Made by a program: the position numbers and the translations under genes
Notes under the pieces: generated by a model
Databases searched by the model: none
What the model saw: only the letters and a program-made list of their open reading frames with translations
Told to the model about the DNA's origin: nothing
Shown here: positions 1 to 6,400 of the stretch, piece after piece
How positions within the stretch are numbered: the first letter of the stretch is position 1
Layout of the letters: every line of letters begins with the position of its first letter
NCBI GenBank assembly: GCA_017304505.1
Contig: JAFKKQ010000372.1
Location: 1-6,678, forward strand
Source of the DNA: Hyphomicrobiales bacterium
GTDB taxonomy: Bacteria > Pseudomonadota > Alphaproteobacteria > Rhizobiales > Xanthobacteraceae
DNA: 6,678 nucleotides
Reading direction: 5' to 3'

Positions 1-1085
1 GTGGTCTTGAACGTGGTCTTGCGGATGTAGTCGGCGAGCTTGCCGTCGTCGAGCGACTTGGTGGCGTTCACCGCGTCGCCCAGCACCTGCAGGTAGGCAT
101 AGGCCCACACCGGCATGTAATAACCGAGCGGATCGACACCCTCGGCTGCGGCGCGCGCCTGGTACTTCTTGAGCAATTCCATCGAGCCCGGGAACTGCAT
201 CGTCTTGACCGGCAGCCACGTTTCGAAGTTCACCAAGCCGTTCAGCATCGGGCCAAGCTGGGTCTTGAACACGGTGGCCTGCAGGCCGACCATCGCGCCG
301 CCCCACATCTTCGGCTTGAAGCCGATCTCGTTCATCGCCTTGACCATGCCGACCGAGTCGAGCGGATAGGAGCAGACGACAAACAGGTCCGGATTGGTCG
401 CCTGCACCGCGCGCACGATCGGAGCGAAATCCGTGGTTGCCGGCGGATAGCGCCGCTCGTAGACGATCTTGAAGCCGGCCGCCTTGGAGTTCTCGACCGC
501 GCCCTCGCAGGCGTTGCGGCCGAATTCCGCGTCGGCCATCGCGATGGCGATGGTCTTCGGCTTCGGATTCTGCGCTTCCGCCACCTTGAAGAAGCCGCGG
601 GTGAACGCCGGCTTCGGCGTCGGCCCGTTCGGGATCATCGAGAAATAGCGATCGTACTTGAACTCATCGTTGATGCCGGTGCCGAACAGGCTGATGAACA
701 CCTTCTTCTTCGACATCGCGATCGGCATCGCCGGCGCGATCTGGCCGGAAGCATAGCCCGACACGATCAGGTCAACTTTGTCGACGTCGAGCAGCTTGGT
801 GTAGATGCCCGGAACCGTGGACGGGTTGCTCTGATCGTCGAAGTAGACGAGCTTCACCGGGCGGCCCAGCAGCCCGCCCTTGGCGTTGGTGTCTTCTTCC
901 CAGATCTTCATCGCCAGCAGCGACGACTTGCCGTTGGCCGACAGCGGGCCGGTCAGCGACATGCCGAACCCGATCTTGATCGGCTCGCCGCCTTGCGCCG
1001 CCGCGACGCCAACCGCCGCGAGCGAAAGCACCGCGGCGGATACGACGGAGCGCACCGCGCGCCGCAATGTGAGACTTCGACTCAT
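1..1085 (-). CDS. ABC transporter substrate-binding protein, branched-chain amino acid/amide type (3' end cut by window)
   Basis: This is a periplasmic solute receptor that would deliver ligand to a LivH/LivM-type permease. The frame is open from ATG at 1085 to the window edge, giving 361 whole codons. Family members are usually about 380-410 aa, so a short C-terminal piece is missing. Residues 1-30 form a Sec signal peptide: arginines at 3, 8, 9 and 12, a hydrophobic stretch, then AAA before Gln31 as the likely cleavage site. The mature protein opens with IKIGFGMSLTGPLSANG, the typical first strand and ligand loop of the type I periplasmic-binding fold (Peripla_BP_6). Later family-like segments include the region around FGRNACEGAV and PDLFVVCSYP. 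The start is supported by GGGAGG (1091-1096) five bases upstream; the ATG at 1090 meets a stop after two codons. It lies 37 bp after the last methyltransferase gene on the same strand, so the two are probably co-transcribed. The ligand is unknown. Confidence 0.92.
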   Translation of the reverse strand, partial: MSRSLTLRRAVRSVVSAAVLSLAAVGVAAAQGGEPIKIGFGMSLTGPLSANGKSSLLAMKIWEEDTNAKGGLLGRPVKLVYFDDQSNPSTVPGIYTKLLDVDKVDLIVSGYASGQIAPAMPIAMSKKKVFISLFGTGINDEFKYDRYFSMIPNGPTPKPAFTRGFFKVAEAQNPKPKTIAIAMADAEFGRNACEGAVENSKAAGFKIVYERRYPPATTDFAPIVRAVQATNPDLFVVCSYPLDSVGMVKAMNEIGFKPKMWGGAMVGLQATVFKTQLGPMLNGLVNFETWLPVKTMQFPGSMELLKKYQARAAAEGVDPLGYYMPVWAYAYLQVLGDAVNATKSLDDGKLADYIRKTTFKT

Positions 1086-1122
1086 GCCATCCTCCCTGTG
1101 AAACCACGAGTTCTGGCGGTTC

Positions 1123-2232
1123 TCACGAACCCCATATTTCATCGGCAAGCTCGACCACCATCCGCAGCTTGGCCCATTGCTCTTCTTCCGCGATGATATT
1201 GCCTTCTTCGCTGGAAGCGAAGCCGCCTTGCGGCGACACGCAGAGTTGATCGAGCGGCACAAATCGCGCCGCCTGCTCGATGCGACGCTTGATCGCATCC
1301 TTGGATTCGAGCGCGCCGGTCTTGGTCGTCACCAGGCCCAGCACCACCGTCTTGCCCTTGGGCACGAAACGCAGCGGCTCGAATCCGCCGGCCCGCTCGC
1401 TGTCGAATTCCATGAAATAGCCGTGAACATTGATGGCGTTGAACAAAAGCTCGGCCACCGGCTCGTAGCCACCCGACGCGATGAAGGTGGAACGGAAGTT
1501 CCCACGGCACAGATGCATGGTGATCGTCATGTCGGCAGGGATGCCGGACACCGCCGCGTTGACCATGCCGGCATAGGCGGCAGGCAGCGCAGCGGGATCC
1601 TCGCCACGGTCGCGCACCTGCTGGATCAACTTCGGATCGCACAGGTAGGTCAGGTTGACCTCGTCGAGTTGCAGATAGCGGCAACCGGCGTCGGCAAATC
1701 CATGCACCGCCTTGCGATAGGTCTCGCCAAGGTCGCGATAGAAGTCACCCATGTCAGGATAGACCGAAGCCGGCACGGCCTCTCGCCCGTCGCGGAAATG
1801 CACCGCGGACGGCGACGGGATCGTCATCTTCGGCGTCTGTCCGGTGTGCGCCTTCAGGAACTTGAAGTGCTCGATCATCGGATGGCCGTCGAAATCGCCG
1901 AGCCGGCGCGCCACGCGCGTCAGCACCTGCTGCGGCTGAACGCCGCCCTGGAATGTGACCTTGCGCTGGTGGGGAACCGTTTCGATGCCCGGCAACGCTG
2001 ACACAAAGTCGGTCTGCCAGGATTTGCGACGGTTCTCGCCATCGGTGATGGACCGCAGCCCGACCGCCTCCTGCTTGCGGATCAAGGCTTCGATCTCGCG
2101 ATCCTCGATGGCGCGCAATTGCTCCGGCGTGATCTCGCCGCGCTGGCGCTTGGCGCGCGCCTCCTTCAAAGCGGCCGAGCGCAGCAGGCTGCCGACCTGA
2201 TCGGCGCGAAAGGGCGGCTTGGTCCGTGGCAT
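1123..2232 (-). CDS. Core-MetE (cobalamin-independent methionine synthase II) family protein with a missing zinc cysteine
   Basis: This 369-aa protein has a MetE C-terminal-type barrel (PF01717, COG0620) without the MetE N-terminal domain. The family moves methyl or alkyl groups to thiols activated on zinc. Visible motifs are RADQVGSLLRS at the N-terminus, TDGE (63-66), HPMIEHFKF, IPSPS, LQLDEVN (D190, E191), MHLCRGNF (H240, C242), FMEFDS (E275) and SPQGGF. H240, C242 and E275 match three of the four MetE zinc ligands. The fourth position is Gly336 (codon GGC, 1225-1227), where both sister proteins have Cys. Its zinc chemistry is therefore probably altered or lost. The start at 2232 matches the conserved N-termini of the paralogues; its ribosome site is weak (GGCGGA, 9 bp upstream). 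An in-frame ATG at 2271, overlapping the previous stop, would add 13 unconserved residues. It lies 29 bp after the preceding paralogue and shares roughly 70% identity with it by eye. Confidence 0.9.
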   Translation of the reverse strand: MPRTKPPFRADQVGSLLRSAALKEARAKRQRGEITPEQLRAIEDREIEALIRKQEAVGLRSITDGENRRKSWQTDFVSALPGIETVPHQRKVTFQGGVQPQQVLTRVARRLGDFDGHPMIEHFKFLKAHTGQTPKMTIPSPSAVHFRDGREAVPASVYPDMGDFYRDLGETYRKAVHGFADAGCRYLQLDEVNLTYLCDPKLIQQVRDRGEDPAALPAAYAGMVNAAVSGIPADMTITMHLCRGNFRSTFIASGGYEPVAELLFNAINVHGYFMEFDSERAGGFEPLRFVPKGKTVVLGLVTTKTGALESKDAIKRRIEQAARFVPLDQLCVSPQGGFASSEEGNIIAEEEQWAKLRMVVELADEIWGS

Positions 2233-2261
2233 CGGTTTGTTTCCGCCGTCTCCCTGCACCG

Positions 2262-3365
2262 TCAGCCCCATATCTCGTCCGCCAGTTCCACGATCGTCCG
2301 CAGCTTGGCCCACTGCTCGTCCTCAGCGAGAATGTTGCCCTCCTCGGTCGAGGCGAAGCCGCATTGCGGTGACAGGCAAAGCTGATCGAGCGGGACGTAT
2401 TTTGACGCCTCCTCGATCCGGCGCTTCAGATCGTCCTTGGATTCGAGCGTGCCGGACTTCGAGGTGACAAGGCCGAGCACCACCGTCTTGCCCTTAGGCA
2501 CGAAGCGCAGCGGCTCGAAGCCGCCGGCGCGATCCGAGTCGTACTCCATGAAGTAAGCCTGGATGTTGATCTCGTTGAACAGGATCTCCGCCACCGGCTC
2601 ATAACCGCCCGACGCCACGAACGTCGACTGGAAATTGCCGCGGCACAGATGCATCGCCGTGGTCATGTCGGCCGGGACGTCGGAGATGGCGGTGTTGAGA
2701 AGGTTTGCATAGATGTGCGGCAGCTTGTTCGGATCGTCGCCGCGCTCCGTCACCTGCTGGCGCAGCTTCGGATCGCACAGATAGGTGAAGTTGACCTCGT
2801 CGAGCTGGATATAGCGACAGCCGGCGTCGGCAAACGCCCGCACCGCCTTGCGGTAGCTTTGGCCAAGATCGCGATAGAACTCGTCCATGTCCGGATAGAT
2901 CGACTCCGGCACCGCCGAGCGCCCATAGCGGAAATGCAGCGACGACGGCGACGGGATCGACATTTTCGGCGTCTGGCTCGTGTGCCCCTTCAGGAACTTG
3001 AAGTGCTCGATCATCGGATGGCCGGAAAACGCACCGAGCTTGCCGATCACGCGCAGCATCATCGGCCGCGGATTCTTCCCCTGGAATTGGATCTTGCGCT
3101 CGCCGAGATAGGCTTCGACGCCATCGAGCTTGCCGAGGAAATCGTAGTTCCAGAACGCACGGCGATATTCGCCGTCGGTGATCGACTTGAGGCCGACGCC
3201 CTCTTGCTTCTTGATGAGCGCTTCGATCTCGCGATCCTCGATCGCCTTTAATTGTTCGGCCGTGATCTCGTTCTTCTCGCGCTTGGCGCGCGCCTCCTTC
3301 AAGGAGGCCGAGCGCAGCAGGCTGCCGACATGGTCGGCGCGAAATGGTGGCTTAGTACGTTGCAT
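2262..3365 (-). CDS. Core-MetE (cobalamin-independent methionine synthase II) family methyltransferase, middle paralogue
   Basis: This 367-aa single-domain Meth_synt_2 protein has all expected metal positions. H239 and C241 lie in MHLCRGNF, E274 in FMEYDS and C335 in SPQCGFAST. The 61-residue spacing from E274 to C335 equals that of E665 to C726 in E. coli MetE, and the HxC pair matches H641/C643, so this copy should bind catalytic zinc. Other family marks are RADHVGSLLRS, TDGEYRR (63-69), HPMIEHFKF (116-124), IPSPS (137-141) and QLDEVN (D189, E190). The start at 3365 has AGGGA five bases upstream (3371-3375); an upstream in-frame ATG at 3410 lies in a repeat and adds unconserved residues. 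Full MetE is about 750 aa, so this protein lacks the N-terminal half and may take its methyl group from something other than folate. The substrate is unknown. A 182-bp gap holding a palindromic repeat separates it from the upstream paralogue. Confidence 0.93.
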   Translation of the reverse strand: MQRTKPPFRADHVGSLLRSASLKEARAKREKNEITAEQLKAIEDREIEALIKKQEGVGLKSITDGEYRRAFWNYDFLGKLDGVEAYLGERKIQFQGKNPRPMMLRVIGKLGAFSGHPMIEHFKFLKGHTSQTPKMSIPSPSSLHFRYGRSAVPESIYPDMDEFYRDLGQSYRKAVRAFADAGCRYIQLDEVNFTYLCDPKLRQQVTERGDDPNKLPHIYANLLNTAISDVPADMTTAMHLCRGNFQSTFVASGGYEPVAEILFNEINIQAYFMEYDSDRAGGFEPLRFVPKGKTVVLGLVTSKSGTLESKDDLKRRIEEASKYVPLDQLCLSPQCGFASTEEGNILAEDEQWAKLRTIVELADEIWG

Positions 3366-3403
3366 TGGGTTCCCTGTTGTTGGAGCGTCGCCTGTGGCTC
3401 CGC

Positions 3404-3520
3404 CCGTCACCCGCGGGCTTGACCCGCAGGCCGACCTTGCTTCGAAGATGCTGGATCGCCGGGTTCACAGGCGAGCGAAGCGACGCCGTTCTCCGAACGG
3501 CTACGCCCGGCGATAATGGC
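3404..3520. repeat. Palindromic intergenic repeat of Rhizobiales type
   Basis: Most of the gap between the first and second methyltransferase genes is a structured element. It begins with a small hairpin, GCGGG (3413-3417) pairing with CCCGC (3423-3427). It then holds an outer nine-base stem, ATCGCCGGG (3455-3463) with CCCGGCGAT (3506-3514). Inside this lies a perfect seven-base hairpin, GCCGTTC (3485-3491) with GAACGGC (3495-3501), with a three-base loop. I recall similar dispersed elements (CCGCGGGCTTGACCCGC... CCGGCAATGAC) from Bradyrhizobium and Rhodopseudomonas genomes; this is memory, not a search. Transcribed as RNA it would fold strongly and could act as a transcript-processing or termination site inside the leftward operon. 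Confidence 0.7.
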
Positions 3521-3547
3521 TTGTAACGCGGCTGGAGAGCGGCAGGA

Positions 3548-4654
3548 TCACTGCCCCCAGACCTCTTCCGCGATCTCGACGATCTCGCGCATCTTGGCCC
3601 ATTGCTGCTCCTCGGTCAGCACATTGCCTTCCTCGGTCGAGGCGAAGCCGCACTGCGGGCTGAGCGCGAGTTGCTCCAGCGGCGCGAACTTCGCCGCTTC
3701 TTCGATCCGGCGCTTGACCGTGTCCTTGCTTTCGAGCGTGCCGCTTTTCGAAGTGACGACCCCGACCACGACGATCTTCTTGCCCTTGGGCAGGAAGCGC
3801 AGCGGCTCGAAACCACCGGCACGGTCGCTGTCGTATTCGAGGAAATAGCCGTCATAGTTGCACGCCCCGAGCAGGCGCTCCGCCACCGGCTCGTAACCGC
3901 CCGAGGCGATCCAGGTCGAGCGGAAGTTGCCGCGGCAGACATGGGTGGTGATGACCATGTCGGCGGGCTTGTCCTTGAGCGACTCGTTGATGACGCGGGT
4001 GTAATCGTCGGCCAGTGTCGCGATGTTCATGCCGCGCTCCTTGGCCTTTTTCATCTCGACATCGGAGCACAGATAAGCCCACGCGGTGTCGTCGAACTGC
4101 AGGTAGCGGCAGCCGGCGTCATAGAACGCCTTGACCGCCTGCCGATAGGTCTTCGACAGGTCGTCAAAAATCGCGTCGCGATCCGGGTAGGCGCTTTTGG
4201 CGACGGCGCCGGGCTCGAGGCGGAAGTGCAGCACGGTCGGGCTCGGGATGCACATCTTCGGCGTCACCTTGGTGTGCGCCTTCACAAACTTGAAGTGCTC
4301 CAGCATCGGGTGGCTGCCGAAACCGAGCTTGTCGATCACGCGGATGCTGCGCGGCTTGGTCTGCACGCCCTGGAACTGGATGCCGTGGTCCAGTTCATAA
4401 ATTTCAACGCCATCGAGCATGCCGAAGAAGTCGAAATGCCACCACGAGCGGCGGTACTCGCCATCGGAGGCAAGCTGCAGCCCGACCTCCTCCTGCTTCT
4501 TGATGAGCTTTTCGATCTCGCGGTCTTCGACCGTCTTCAGTTCAGCCGCGCTGATCTGACCCTTTTCGCGCTTCTCGCGCGCCTCCTTGATCGGAGCCGA
4601 GCGCAGGAAGCTGCCGACATGGTCGGCACGATACGGCGGCGTGGTTCTTTTCAT
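3548..4654 (-). CDS. Core-MetE (cobalamin-independent methionine synthase II) family methyltransferase, first and most divergent paralogue
   Basis: This 368-aa Meth_synt_2 protein is the first gene of the leftward set. Zinc-site residues are complete: H238 and C240 in THVCRGNF, E273 in FLEYDS, C335 in SPQCGFAST. It is clearly further from the other two copies than they are from each other, mainly in the middle third (about 75-200). The usual DE of the QLDEVN segment is replaced by D188-D189 in QFDDTAW, and one extra residue lies in KGKKIVVVGVV. These changes suggest a different substrate from its neighbours. The start at 4654 is well supported: GAGGAGA (4661-4667) lies six bases upstream and the N-terminus MKRTTPPYRADHVGS aligns with the other copies. 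The frame stays open to an ATG at 4888, but that extension has no counterpart in the paralogues. Homocysteine or another thiol as acceptor is inferred from the family. Confidence 0.93.
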   Translation of the reverse strand: MKRTTPPYRADHVGSFLRSAPIKEAREKREKGQISAAELKTVEDREIEKLIKKQEEVGLQLASDGEYRRSWWHFDFFGMLDGVEIYELDHGIQFQGVQTKPRSIRVIDKLGFGSHPMLEHFKFVKAHTKVTPKMCIPSPTVLHFRLEPGAVAKSAYPDRDAIFDDLSKTYRQAVKAFYDAGCRYLQFDDTAWAYLCSDVEMKKAKERGMNIATLADDYTRVINESLKDKPADMVITTHVCRGNFRSTWIASGGYEPVAERLLGACNYDGYFLEYDSDRAGGFEPLRFLPKGKKIVVVGVVTSKSGTLESKDTVKRRIEEAAKFAPLEQLALSPQCGFASTEEGNVLTEEQQWAKMREIVEIAEEVWGQ

Positions 4655-4892
4655 TGGTTGTCTCCTCGACTTCGAATGTTCCGCGTGTTGCGTGATTGAA
4701 GCATCGCACAAGCACACGGGCGTGGTCGAGAATGGCGATGCGGTCAACCCCGCAACCGTCGCAGGCCCGGTGCCGCGGCGCGTGGGCCGCCTCCCAATAC
4801 GGTCTGAAACGGCTGGAACGGAAACCGGATCAAGTGGCCATTTTCCTGCGATGAAATGCGCCGAAACGCCACGCCGGACGGACCTCATTCGC

Positions 4893-4922
4893 TTGCCGGA
4901 ATTCGGCCTTTCGACCTACACT
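4893..4922 (+). promoter_or_regulatory. Candidate sigma-70 promoter for the rightward binding-protein gene
   Basis: TTGCCG (4893-4898) and TACACT (4917-4922) are separated by 18 bases; each matches four of six consensus positions. Transcription would start near 4929, giving a leader of about 70 bases that contains the 26-bp direct repeat. The call is by eye only. Confidence 0.35.
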
Positions 4923-4935
4923 CCCACCCGAGAAC

Positions 4936-4985
4936 GGCCGGCGGCCCACAATCACCTTGAAGGCCGGCGGCCCGATATCACCTTG
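4936..4985. repeat. Two-copy direct repeat, 26-bp period, just upstream of the start codon
   Basis: Copy 1 (4936-4959) and copy 2 (4962-4985) share GGCCGGCGGCCC, differ at three bases, then share ATCACCTTG: 21 of 24 positions are identical. The second copy ends at the first base of the ribosome binding site (GGGAGGGAG, 4985-4993). Each copy also holds the self-complementary GCCGGC, so the two copies could pair in RNA. It may be an operator, a leader structure or a chance duplication. Confidence 0.65.
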
Positions 4986-4997
4986 GGAGGGAGTTCG

Positions 4998-6200
4998 ATG
5001 ATGAAACGCATTCTTGCGGCATCGGCCGCGCTTGCGATGTCGGCCGCACTGGCCCAGGCGCAAGAGGTCAAGGTCGGCCTGGTCGCCCCGTTCACCGGCA
5101 TCGGCGCCGAGCTCGGCCAGCAGATCGACCGTGGCGTCGAGCAGTACCTCAAGCTCAACGCCGCCGAGTTCAAGCCCTACACCATCAAGGTCATGAAGCG
5201 CGACGACAAGAACCCGTCGGGCGCCGATTCCAAGATCGCGGTGCAGGAACTGCTGACACAGGAAAACGTGCAGGCCATCGCCGGGTGGATCTACTCGCCG
5301 AACGCCATCGCCTCGGCTTCGGTTATCACCGCCGGCAAGAAGCTCGGCGTCATCATGAATGCTGGCACCGCGCATATCACCAACATGTCGAAGTACTTCG
5401 TGCGAACCTCGTTCAGCATGTGGCACGCCGGCTACGCCCTGGGCGAAGCCGCCGCCAAGCAACTCAAGGCCAAGACCGCAGTCGTCGGCTACAGCGACTT
5501 CCCGCCAGGGAAGGACAGCCTGGCGGCGTTCAAGCGGGCCTTCGAGGCGAACGGCGGCAAGGTGATCGATGAAATCCCGATGGGTGGCGCGGGCCAGGTT
5601 CCGGACTTCACGCCATTCTTCCAGCGCGCCAAGGACAAGAAACCCGATGTGTTCTTTGTCTTCGTGCCGGCCGGCGATCACGCGCTGGCCGTGGTGAAGA
5701 CCTACGCCGCGCTTGGCATGCGTGCCGCCGGCATCAAGCTGATCGGGCCGGGCGACATCACCGAAGACATCAAGCTGCAGGCGATGGGCGACGCCGCAAT
5801 CGGCCTCATCACCATGCACCACTACAACGCCGACCTCGACAACCCCCAGAACAAGAAGCTCGTCGCGTCCTGGCATAAGGATTACGGCCCCGACGCCACG
5901 CCGGACTTCGTGGCGGTCGGCGCCTACGACGGCATGGCGGCGATCGCCCATGCGATCGTCGCCACCAAGGGCAAGATGGACGGCGACGCCGCGGTCAAGT
6001 CGCTGCTCGGCTGGAAATACAACAGCCCGCGCGGTCCGATCATGGTCGATCCGGAGACCCGCGACATCGTGATGAACGAGTATCTGTCCGAGGTCGTCAA
6101 AGGCCCCGACGGCAAGCTGCACCAGAAGAAGATCGGTGAGATCGATCACGTCAAGGACGCCTGCAAGGCCCAAAAGATCGGCCCCTGCGCGCCGAAGTAA
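4998..6200 (+). CDS. ABC transporter substrate-binding protein, branched-chain amino acid type
   Basis: This complete 400-aa periplasmic receptor has the type I binding fold (Peripla_BP_6). Residues 1-21 are a Sec signal peptide: MMKR, an alanine-rich hydrophobic core, then AQA before Gln22. The mature protein begins EVKVGLVAPFTGIGAELGQ, with the usual first strand and ligand-binding loop. Further family-like parts are AIAGWIYSPNAIAS, the NAGTAH segment after VIMNAG, PDVFFVFVPAGDHA and VAVGAYDGMAAI. The only two cysteines, C389 and C397, are at the C-terminus and probably form a disulfide. Two adjacent ATGs (4998, 5001) follow GGGAGGGAG at 4985-4993; I chose the first. An in-frame ATG far upstream (4587) is inside the divergent methyltransferase gene and is rejected. 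It differs strongly in sequence from the binding protein at 1-1085, so the two probably bind different ligands. A terminator and the LivH permease gene follow. Confidence 0.94.
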   Translation: MMKRILAASAALAMSAALAQAQEVKVGLVAPFTGIGAELGQQIDRGVEQYLKLNAAEFKPYTIKVMKRDDKNPSGADSKIAVQELLTQENVQAIAGWIYSPNAIASASVITAGKKLGVIMNAGTAHITNMSKYFVRTSFSMWHAGYALGEAAAKQLKAKTAVVGYSDFPPGKDSLAAFKRAFEANGGKVIDEIPMGGAGQVPDFTPFFQRAKDKKPDVFFVFVPAGDHALAVVKTYAALGMRAAGIKLIGPGDITEDIKLQAMGDAAIGLITMHHYNADLDNPQNKKLVASWHKDYGPDATPDFVAVGAYDGMAAIAHAIVATKGKMDGDAAVKSLLGWKYNSPRGPIMVDPETRDIVMNEYLSEVVKGPDGKLHQKKIGEIDHVKDACKAQKIGPCAPK

Positions 6201-6235
6201 TCGCCTTGCCGATGCTCTTGCCGCAACGGATGCAG

Positions 6236-6267
6236 GCCGCCGTCTCCATCATGGAGGCGGCGGCTTT
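6236..6267 (+). terminator. Rho-independent-type terminator or attenuator after the binding-protein gene
   Basis: A 13-base-pair stem (6236-6248 with 6252-6264), perfect apart from one G-U pair, closes a three-base loop and is followed by only TTT (6265-6267). It begins 35 bases after the stop codon. The stem is very stable but the T-tract is short, so partial read-through into livH is plausible. This would make the receptor more abundant than the permease, as is usual for such transporters. Confidence 0.7.
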
Positions 6268-6329
6268 GCGTTCGTCGGCGAGATCGCTCGTCGGCGGCAT
6301 CGCGTGCGACAAGAGTGACGTCGAGATGA

Positions 6330-6357
6330 TTGGTGCACAGCGGCCGGAAAATATTTA
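6330..6357 (+). promoter_or_regulatory. Candidate promoter for the permease gene
   Basis: TTGGTG (6330-6335) and TATTTA (6352-6357) are separated by 16 bases within an AT-rich island (6348-6362) that stands out in GC-rich DNA. It lies between the terminator and livH, so it could restart transcription for the permease genes. The evidence is weak and by eye. Confidence 0.3.
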
Positions 6358-6400
6358 GTATTCCGTCATCAAGCCGGGCGAACCGGCGGGGGAATGTGCA

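Larger units (their letters stand above)
4655..4997. promoter_or_regulatory. Divergent intergenic region between methyltransferase and binding-protein genes
   Basis: This 343-bp stretch must hold the control signals for both directions. On the plus side I see a plausible sigma-70 promoter (4893-4922), a direct repeat (4936-4985) and a strong ribosome site (GGGAGGGAG, 4985-4993). On the minus side only the ribosome site of the first methyltransferase (4661-4667) is clear; no convincing -35/-10 pair was found. Both divergent coding frames remain open through much of the region, but that is expected at this GC content and the extensions lack family similarity. I see no riboswitch, tRNA or small conserved gene here. 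Confidence 0.6.

Noticed and set aside
772..1107. Arg-rich 111-codon frame overlapping the left binding-protein gene
   Set aside because: It is an alternative frame of the signal peptide and first domain of the real gene, which has the better start and clear homology.
3602..4699. Long open frame (365 codons) antisense to the first methyltransferase
   Set aside because: Similar antisense frames lie opposite the other two copies (1177-2001, 2649-3251) because the copies share sequence; composition is typical of a GC-driven shadow.
4761..4774. Minus-strand sigma-54-like element (GGCAC with TGC at the -24/-12 spacing) upstream of the first methyltransferase
   Set aside because: Flanking consensus bases fail and such GG-N10-GC matches are common by chance in GC-rich DNA; no enhancer-binding sites were recognised.
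4655..4860. Possible SAM or cobalamin riboswitch before the methyltransferase genes
   Set aside because: This was considered because of the MetE-like family, but I found no conserved SAM-II, SAH or cobalamin core motifs on the minus strand.
4655..4888. N-terminal extension of the first methyltransferase to an ATG at 4888 (446 aa)
   Set aside because: The added residues have no match in the other two copies, and the start at 4654 has a strong ribosome site and the conserved N-terminus.
4587..4997. N-terminal extension of the rightward binding protein to an ATG at 4587 (537 aa)
   Set aside because: It would put a long unrelated segment before a clear signal peptide and overlap the divergent gene; ATG 4998 has GGGAGGGAG just upstream.
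4830..6173. Long open frame (447 codons) antisense to the rightward binding protein
   Set aside because: It mirrors a real coding region in GC-rich DNA, is rich in Asp, Val, Gly, Arg and His without any recognisable domain, and has no supporting start signals.
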